From positions 1 to 19,016 of the forward strand of contig CAYQZW010000025.1 of NCBI GenBank assembly GCA_964422065.1: DNA of 19,016 nucleotides. Reading direction: 5' to 3'. The DNA is from S141-55 sp964422065 (GTDB lineage: Bacteria > Hydrothermota > Hydrothermia > WGAB01). Both the position numbers and the translations under genes were made by a program. The notes under the pieces are model-generated. The model was not told the DNA's origin and made no database searches. It worked only from the letters and a program-made list of their open reading frames with translations. Of this stretch, positions 13,796 to 19,016 are shown piece after piece (positions within the stretch are counted from its first letter, which is position 1; every line of letters starts with the position of its first letter).

Positions 13796-14623
13796 ATGAG
13801 AGTGGGGATCCTCACGATTGGACGAGAACTCTTGACCGGCCGGACCCTGGATACCCATAGCCAGTGGCTGGCCCAACGGCTCGTTCCTTACGGTTTTGCC
13901 CCGATCCGGTTCGTGACCGTAGATGACCATCCCGACGAGATCGCTCAGGCCATCCATTGGCTCCGTTCCGCGGACATTGAAGTGATCCTGACCACCGGCG
14001 GTTTAGGCCCGACCGAGGACGACCTCACCCTGGCCGCCATCGCCTTGGCCCTGGGCAAACCCCTCGTCCTTCACGAAGAGGCCCTCCAATGGGTCCAAAC
14101 ACGGTACCGGGATCTCTTTGAGAGAGGCCTCGTGGATTCGCCAGAATTGACAGAGGAACGGAAGAAAATGGCGTACCTTCCCGATGGCGCGCGGATGATC
14201 CCCAATCTCGTGGGGGCTGCCCCCGGCGCTCTGGTTCCAACTCCAGAAGGATGGGTGATTGCATTGCCCGGCGTCCCTCGCGAGATGCACCCTATGTTTG
14301 AACAACACGTGTTGCCGTTCCTTTTGGAGACCTATCGGGAGCGTTTAGAACCGGTCGTCACCCGGGTATTCTTGACCGGCATGCGGGATGAATCCCAAAT
14401 TGAACCCCATCTCAAAGAACTACGTCAATTGTTTCCGATGTTTTACTTTAAGTCAAAAGCCGAGCATTATGGGGGAACTGTGGACATCCCCCTTGAGATC
14501 ATGGGGACAAAGGAACACTGGGAGGAGTCTGGTGAGGCGTTGGCACGGGCGTTACAACAGCGGTTTCCCCAAGGACGCTGGGCTCATTCCGAGGATGGCG
14601 ATGGGACGGAGCTGAGCCGCTGA
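13796..14623 (+). CDS. CinA-type molybdopterin-binding-domain protein (no PncC domain)
   Basis: This 275-residue protein matches the N-terminal domain of CinA (competence/damage-inducible protein A, MoaB/MogA-like fold). It shows an initial GILTIGRELLTGR (GNEIL-type box with Arg for Asn at position 10), TVDDHPDEI, TTGGLGPTEDDLT (66-78), and LPGVPREM (147-154). In CinA this domain hydrolyses ADP-ribose-type substrates, while the C-terminal PncC nicotinamide-mononucleotide deamidase domain is absent here. Stand-alone versions are known. The frame is open back to 13652, but that region is the other strand's eIF2B-like gene; ATG 13796 follows a perfect TATAAT by 6 nt and begins the domain exactly. 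The last 40 nt overlap the convergent TPR gene. The exact role (NAD salvage or molybdopterin binding) is open. Confidence 0.85.
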   Translation: MRVGILTIGRELLTGRTLDTHSQWLAQRLVPYGFAPIRFVTVDDHPDEIAQAIHWLRSADIEVILTTGGLGPTEDDLTLAAIALALGKPLVLHEEALQWVQTRYRDLFERGLVDSPELTEERKKMAYLPDGARMIPNLVGAAPGALVPTPEGWVIALPGVPREMHPMFEQHVLPFLLETYRERLEPVVTRVFLTGMRDESQIEPHLKELRQLFPMFYFKSKAEHYGGTVDIPLEIMGTKEHWEESGEALARALQQRFPQGRWAHSEDGDGTELSR

Positions 14624-17600
14624 AGTTGTTCGTACTCCTGCTGGAGTTGCTGCCGGAGGGGATCCCCTACGGGTAACGTGCGGAGCAGGATCTGGTAAAG
14701 GGCCTTCGCCTTTTCGATCTGGCCGGTCGCGACAAAGAGTTTCGCAGCCTCTGCCTGAGCGGTCGTCACCCACTGTCCAGCCTGGGGATGGAAGAGATAA
14801 AGACGGCGGAAATGTTGTAATGCGGCCTCCAGGTTGCCAGACTGCGCCGCGGCCTGGCCTAACCAGTACTGGAGTTCTGCTTCCTGATCCGGCTTTGGCA
14901 TCTCCCCTTCGATACCCTGCAACGTTTGGTAAGCCTTCTCAGGCTCGGAGAGGTCCAGGAGCAGCAGGCCCAGGGAATACCGGGCGTCTATGGCGTCTTC
15001 AGAGGCGGGAAATTCCTCAATGAGCCGGAGGTATGCCTTCCGAGCCCCCTCAAGATCTTTGAGCCGTTTCTGGCATACCGCAAGGTTGTGGAGCGCGTTG
15101 AGCCTTAAGACCGAGTCCTCTGGGACCAGATCTAACGCCATCTGGTAATACTCTCGGGCCTCCTGGTACCGGCCCTCCTGGAAAAGGATGGAGGCCAGTT
15201 TAAAGGCAGCATACCCTCGCGTTTCAGGGCTTCCCCACTGGATGGTTTTGAAGAACAGCGACTTGGCCGAGTCCAATGCCCCTGCTTTCATCAGGGCAAC
15301 CCCCAGAGCATACTGGAGTTTGGCCTTTTGCTCCGGGTCCTGTAAACGTGCCAGAACATCTTTCGCACGGCTCTTGTGGCCTTGGGTGATCCATACCTCC
15401 GCCCGGATCCGCTGGAAATAGTCTGGCGTTGCCCATCTCTCCTGAACGAGGATCTTTGCGATGCTTTGTACCCGAAGCGTATCCCCGTACTGTTCCAGGA
15501 GTTTCAGGTAGGACTCTACAAGCACGGAATCCATTGGCAGGGGGATCTCTTGCAGTGCTTCCAGGTCCTGGGCCTGGAGAGCGAGGGCAAAGCGGACCCG
15601 GGAGTCGTACTCGGCATAGCGTCCGGCCCATCCCGGGTGACCCAGGGCGAAAAGTGCGCGTGCCCGTACGGAATAGGCGACAGAGTCGTCCACCGTAAAT
15701 GCCCATTTCAAAGCCCGCCAGGGGTCGCGATGCAGCCAGGCCTTGGCCAGAACTTTTTGAAGTTCTGGGTCTGGCCCGTATGTCCGGAGCACCGTCTCCG
15801 CAAGCGGGATAAGGTCTGACCGTTGTGCCAGGGCATCAAGGGCCAGGACCTCCAATTTCCTGGCCTTGCGGTCAAGGTCAAAACCGGGTTTCTGGATCTT
15901 CCGGACCAACGGCAATACGAGATCGGGATGCTGCTGTTGCCACAGGGCTTCAGCCATCGCCAGGACCTCGTCCGAACGCTCAAAGTTCAGATAGCGATAG
16001 GCCGAATCGGTCCAGCCTGCGGCCAGAAACGTCTGGAAAACGAGGTGGGAGTCTGCTGCAAGGTCTTTGAACTGACGGAAAAGAGGAATGGCGGAGGCCG
16101 CATTGCCCGTCTCAATGAGCCACCGGATGTATTGGACACGTTGTTCAGGGGTCAGAGGCGCCGGGTCCACCGCAGGGAGGCTCTCGGGGGTCAGCCAGCG
16201 GATGGCCATCGCACGTGCCCAGGGATCGGAAATCCCGGCTTGGAACAGGAGTCGGGCGGAGTCCAAGTGGGCCGAATCGTGTGTGTCTTGAAACGCTAAA
16301 AGATGCGCCTGGAGGAGAAAACTCCGGATCGCAGCGTCCCGGGGAACCCCCTCAAGCAATTGAAAGACGGTGGCATAGGCCCCGAGGTCCAAGAGCCGCT
16401 GGAGTCCCACGGAGAGGGGAGTCCCTTTGGCCAGGTCGATCAATACCGATTGGATCTCGGTGGGGGAAGCGGATGGCATGGGGAGATCCAATACACCGGA
16501 GAGGGCAGTTTGAAGCGTGTCAGCTACGGGTGTAGAGGCCTGGCCGGTGCGGTAGAGGTCGGTGAGGAGCGCAATCCCGCTCTGTTCTTTTGGGACCCAG
16601 TCCCGACCTTGGCCGGGGTTGTGCCAGAGATCGTGCCAGATGATCTGTGCCTCACGGTAGGCCCCTGACGCGTCCAGGGCCCGGGCCAATGCCAGGGAGA
16701 GACGGCGAGGGGTGATCTTTCTTCGCCACAGTTGCCACGCCAAAAGTGGGTGGCCACTTTGGAGATAGGCTTGGATTCTCAGACTGTCCTGGGAAATCCC
16801 CTGGGCTTGAAGGGAGTCCAGTACACGGAGGGCGGCAACGGGATTCCCGGTTTGGAGCCACACCCGAACCCGGAGGATCGGGTCCTGGATGTCTGGAAGC
16901 GCTGAGCGGGCAAGGGCCGGATCACGGAACAGGAGGGCTGCACGGGCTTTGAGATCTGCAATGGAGTCGATGTCGTTGGGCAGGACCGAGAGAAGAGACT
17001 CGGCAAGCACCCTGTCGTGGAGATTCAGCGCCAGGCGGCAGAGAGCGCTGAGGGATTGGGGATCCATGGCCTGGAGAAGGGTTGCATAGGCCGAGGCGGT
17101 GTCCCCCTTCATAAGCCAGGCTTTGGCCAGCAGCCGGAGGGCTTCAGGGCGAGATCCCTGGCGGCGTGCAAGAGGAAGGATCCGGTCTGGGTTTCCAAGT
17201 TTTGCGTAGAGATGCGCGATCTGGAGTTGGTATTGAGCGTGGGATTGAGGACTGTCGGCGGCCAGGATTTTCCAGGCCTGGAGCGCCTTCTGGAACTGAC
17301 CGGTTTGTTCAAAGAGTTCTGCAGCCCTTTGGAGCCACGTTGCTCGGTCTGGAGACCTGGGGAACGCCTGACCGAGACGGAGATAGGCGGTTGCACGTTC
17401 GGTGTCCGGGCCGACCTGGGCCAGGAGGAGAAGCGCCTGTTTCCGAAGGTCCAGAGGGGCATCGCGGAGGTCACGGAGCATCGCAAGGGCCTGGGCGGTA
17501 TCCCCTTGAAGGAGGAAGAGTTCGGCCTGGCCGAGCATGGCATGCTGTGCCCATCGGGTCTGTGGGTATCGGGTCTGGACGACCTCGAAAAGGACCGCGG

Positions 17601-17721
17601 CGTCCTCCCATTTCCCCTCGTCTTTCAGTTGGTTGGCCAGATCCAGAAGCGCCTGCTGGGCATGGAGTGTGCCCCAGAGCAAGAAGGTGAAAAGAAAAAG
17701 GATCGCTCGATGTCGAGCCAT
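14584..17721 (-). CDS. Large exported tetratricopeptide-repeat protein (1045 aa)
   Basis: A clear signal peptide (MARHR, then a hydrophobic core, ending near LHAQQ at 19-23) predicts export to the periplasm or cell surface. The rest is almost wholly helical and built of TPR-like hairpins. The best-formed ones are near the N-terminus (LKDEGKWEDAAVLFEVV, about 31-47) and over the last 250 residues (LFQEGRYQEAREYYQMAL; LKDLEGARKAYLRLIEEFP; GQIEKAKALYQILLRTLP). The centre is more degenerate and Leu/Ala/Gln/Asp-rich. The ends resemble YbgF/BamD-type envelope TPR proteins, but the length is unusual for those. It probably scaffolds an envelope complex; the partner is unknown. The gene has its own promoter, stands alone, and overlaps cinA by 40 nt at the 3' end. 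Confidence 0.85.
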   Translation of the reverse strand: MARHRAILFLFTFLLWGTLHAQQALLDLANQLKDEGKWEDAAVLFEVVQTRYPQTRWAQHAMLGQAELFLLQGDTAQALAMLRDLRDAPLDLRKQALLLLAQVGPDTERATAYLRLGQAFPRSPDRATWLQRAAELFEQTGQFQKALQAWKILAADSPQSHAQYQLQIAHLYAKLGNPDRILPLARRQGSRPEALRLLAKAWLMKGDTASAYATLLQAMDPQSLSALCRLALNLHDRVLAESLLSVLPNDIDSIADLKARAALLFRDPALARSALPDIQDPILRVRVWLQTGNPVAALRVLDSLQAQGISQDSLRIQAYLQSGHPLLAWQLWRRKITPRRLSLALARALDASGAYREAQIIWHDLWHNPGQGRDWVPKEQSGIALLTDLYRTGQASTPVADTLQTALSGVLDLPMPSASPTEIQSVLIDLAKGTPLSVGLQRLLDLGAYATVFQLLEGVPRDAAIRSFLLQAHLLAFQDTHDSAHLDSARLLFQAGISDPWARAMAIRWLTPESLPAVDPAPLTPEQRVQYIRWLIETGNAASAIPLFRQFKDLAADSHLVFQTFLAAGWTDSAYRYLNFERSDEVLAMAEALWQQQHPDLVLPLVRKIQKPGFDLDRKARKLEVLALDALAQRSDLIPLAETVLRTYGPDPELQKVLAKAWLHRDPWRALKWAFTVDDSVAYSVRARALFALGHPGWAGRYAEYDSRVRFALALQAQDLEALQEIPLPMDSVLVESYLKLLEQYGDTLRVQSIAKILVQERWATPDYFQRIRAEVWITQGHKSRAKDVLARLQDPEQKAKLQYALGVALMKAGALDSAKSLFFKTIQWGSPETRGYAAFKLASILFQEGRYQEAREYYQMALDLVPEDSVLRLNALHNLAVCQKRLKDLEGARKAYLRLIEEFPASEDAIDARYSLGLLLLDLSEPEKAYQTLQGIEGEMPKPDQEAELQYWLGQAAAQSGNLEAALQHFRRLYLFHPQAGQWVTTAQAEAAKLFVATGQIEKAKALYQILLRTLPVGDPLRQQLQQEYEQLQRLSSVPSPSSE

Positions 17722-17728
17722 GCCCAGG

Positions 17729-17757
17729 ATTTTACGTCACCCCTGAAGGAGGGTCAA
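17729..17757 (-). promoter_or_regulatory. Promoter of the TPR gene
   Basis: On the - strand TTGACC (17757-17752, 5 of 6), a 17-nt spacer and TAAAAT (17734-17729, 5 of 6) end 7 nt before ATG 17721. The transcript is predicted leaderless or nearly so; no Shine-Dalgarno is visible. Confidence 0.7.
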
Positions 17758-17779
17758 ACGCAAGAGATCGGCCTTGTCA

Positions 17780-17808
17780 TTGCATCCTTTGGGAAGGGCT
17801 TATAAAAT
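17780..17808 (+). promoter_or_regulatory. Probable leaderless promoter of ispDF
   Basis: TAAAAT (17803-17808) ends 6 nt before ATG 17815, and a poor -35 candidate, TTGCAT (17780-17785), stands 17 nt upstream. A better -35 match, TTGTCA (17774-17779), is too far away for normal spacing. The call rests mainly on the repeated 6-nt spacing. Confidence 0.45.
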
Positions 17809-17814
17809 TGGCCT

Positions 17815-18966
17815 ATGCGGGTTTCGGCGGTCATTGTCGCGGCCGGGCAAGGCCAACGGTTTGGCGCCCTGAAACAGGTGGTCCCGATCCTGGGGGTACC
17901 GGTTTTGGACCATACCTTGGCACGATTTCAAAGCCATCCTAAAGTCAATGAGATCGTCTTGGTACTCCATCCGGATCTCCTCAAGGATCCCGCACGTTGG
18001 ACCCAGAGGTTTCCCAAGATCCGGAAGGTCATACCCGGTGGACAGACCCGTGCGGAGTCTGTTTACCGTGGGGCAGATGCGGCCACTGCGGAGTATCTTT
18101 TGGTCCACGACGGTGTCCGGCCCCTGGTCTCCGCACGACTCATCCATCAACTCGTTCAGGTCCTTGCCCAGGCCCCTGTGGTGGTGCCGGTGGTCCCGCT
18201 CCGAGACACCGTGAAGCGTTGCGAGGACGACGTGGTTTTTGATCGGTTAGACCGGGAGCGGTGGGTCATCGTCCAGACCCCACAGGCGGTGCACCGACAG
18301 GTGCTCCTGCAAGCCTACGCCAATTTGGGGGACGACGCCTGGCATCAGCCGGACGAATCCACATTGGTGGAGAAAGCCCTGGGGATCAAGGCCCGAGCCG
18401 TGCCTGGAGACCCTCAGAACCTCAAGATCACGTACCCTGAAGATCAGCGACTGGCGGAATCGCTGCTTGCACGGGGAATCCGTGTGGGCTTTGGAGTAGA
18501 CCTTCATCGGTTGGCACCCGGCCGGCCTTTCGTGTTGGGAGGCGTCTCCATCCCCTTTGAGCTGGGGCCTGTGGGGCATTCGGACGGGGATGTCCTCATT
18601 CACACGTTGATTGATGCCCTCTTGGGGGCGACCGCCCTCGGGGACATTGGCCGTTGGTTCCCGGACACCGACCCCAGGTATGCAGGTGCCCCCAGCACCG
18701 ACCTTTTGAAACACGTTGTCCTCCGCCTGGAAGAAAAGGGCTATCGGATCCTCAACGTAGACCTTACAGTGGTTTTGGAGCGCCCGAAGATTGCGCCCTA
18801 TGTGGAGGCGATGCGTCAGACCCTTGCCCAGGCCCTGCGTCTGGACCCTGCACGGGTCTCGATCAAGGCCAAGACCTCCGAACACGTGGGGCCTGTGGGG
18901 GAAGGCAAGGCGATCCAGGCCTTCGCGACGGCCTTGGTCCTCGGACCGGACACGGGCTTCTCCTGA
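17815..18966 (+). CDS. ispDF: Bifunctional IspD/IspF enzyme of the MEP isoprenoid pathway
   Basis: This 383-residue fusion catalyses two non-consecutive steps of the non-mevalonate pathway. Residues 1-215 are IspD (2-C-methyl-D-erythritol 4-phosphate cytidylyltransferase), with AAGQGQRFGALKQ (9-21), the GGQTRAESV box and VHDGVRP (97-103). Residues 222-383 are IspF (MEcPP synthase), with GFGVDLHRL containing metal ligands D229 and H231, GHSDGDVLIH with H263, ALGDIG, FPDTDP, and KAKTSEHVG near the end (T354). Catalytic residues of both halves are present. The ATG follows a -10-like box by 6 nt. The fusion is known in several bacterial groups. It marks the host as using the bacterial MEP pathway, in contrast to the archaeal-type G1PDH at the other end of the window. 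Confidence 0.95.
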   Translation: MRVSAVIVAAGQGQRFGALKQVVPILGVPVLDHTLARFQSHPKVNEIVLVLHPDLLKDPARWTQRFPKIRKVIPGGQTRAESVYRGADAATAEYLLVHDGVRPLVSARLIHQLVQVLAQAPVVVPVVPLRDTVKRCEDDVVFDRLDRERWVIVQTPQAVHRQVLLQAYANLGDDAWHQPDESTLVEKALGIKARAVPGDPQNLKITYPEDQRLAESLLARGIRVGFGVDLHRLAPGRPFVLGGVSIPFELGPVGHSDGDVLIHTLIDALLGATALGDIGRWFPDTDPRYAGAPSTDLLKHVVLRLEEKGYRILNVDLTVVLERPKIAPYVEAMRQTLAQALRLDPARVSIKAKTSEHVGPVGEGKAIQAFATALVLGPDTGFS

Positions 18967-18976
18967 GGCAACTCTT

Positions 18977-18995
18977 TCTGTGTCACAGACTTTTC
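18977..18995 (+). terminator. Possible weak terminator after ispDF
   Basis: A 5-bp stem TCTGT/ACAGA (18977-18981 with 18985-18989) is followed by C then TTTTC. It is small and AT-rich, so it is only a candidate. A TTGACT just after it (18999-19004) could be the -35 box of a promoter whose -10 lies beyond the window. Confidence 0.3.
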
Positions 18996-19016
18996 ATGTT
19001 GACTTAGCCGAATTCT

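Noticed and set aside
1..19016. tRNA, rRNA, insertion sequences, phage genes or defence systems
   Set aside because: No cloverleaf, rRNA core sequence, transposase, integrase or nuclease-type defence gene was recognised; coding is continuous and compositionally even by eye.

Overview
The window is a gene-dense, high-G+C stretch of bacterial chromosome (by eye; I did not compute the G+C). It holds 15 genes, no RNA genes, no mobile elements and no CRISPR. Fused ispD-ispF, DUF2089, CinA and sigma-70-like promoters mark it as bacterial. A GH57 glycosidase, an archaeal-type glycerol-1-phosphate dehydrogenase and an eIF2B-like protein hint at a thermophilic or deep-branching lineage. A candidate phylum near WOR-3/Hydrothermae would fit, but this is a guess and the sequence shown does not fix the taxonomy.

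Layout: (1) positions 1-2397, + strand: the 3' part of a GH57 glycoside hydrolase, then glycerol-1-phosphate dehydrogenase. (2) 2471-4122, + strand: a three-gene cassette (DUF2089 zinc-ribbon/HTH regulator, small SHOCT-like protein, SHOCT-like/DUF4097 protein) with its own sigma-70-type promoter. A strong hairpin at 4135-4163 separates it from the convergent operon. (3) 12781 down to 4171, - strand: a tight seven-gene operon encoding an AP-superfamily hydrolase, APS kinase, a second AP-superfamily hydrolase, UDP-glucose dehydrogenase, UDP-glucuronate decarboxylase, an M20 peptidase and a probably secreted protein with about 12 GNDxY repeats. (4) 12876-13778, - strand: an eIF2B-like protein lacking the isomerase catalytic residues. 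It is divergent from a stand-alone CinA-type domain protein (13796-14623, + strand). (5) 14584-17721, - strand: a 1045-residue exported TPR protein whose 3' end overlaps cinA. (6) 17815-18966, + strand: bifunctional IspDF.

Working together: UDP-glucose dehydrogenase and UDP-glucuronate decarboxylase make UDP-glucuronate and UDP-xylose. APS kinase makes PAPS, an activated sulfate donor. Together with two AP-type hydrolases in one transcript this suggests synthesis or modification of an acidic, possibly sulfated, surface polymer, but no glycosyltransferase or sulfotransferase is visible here. IspDF (isoprenoid precursors) and G1PDH (glycerol-1-phosphate) could both supply an ether-type polyprenyl-glycerol lipid, though they are not adjacent.

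The most distinctive non-coding signal is promoter architecture. Several first genes have a -10-like hexamer ending exactly 6 nt before the ATG, which predicts leaderless mRNAs. Several internal operon genes instead have good Shine-Dalgarno sites. The 17-bp cinA/eIF2B-like gap appears to hold two overlapping back-to-back leaderless promoters. No stretch longer than 300 bases lacks a gene.
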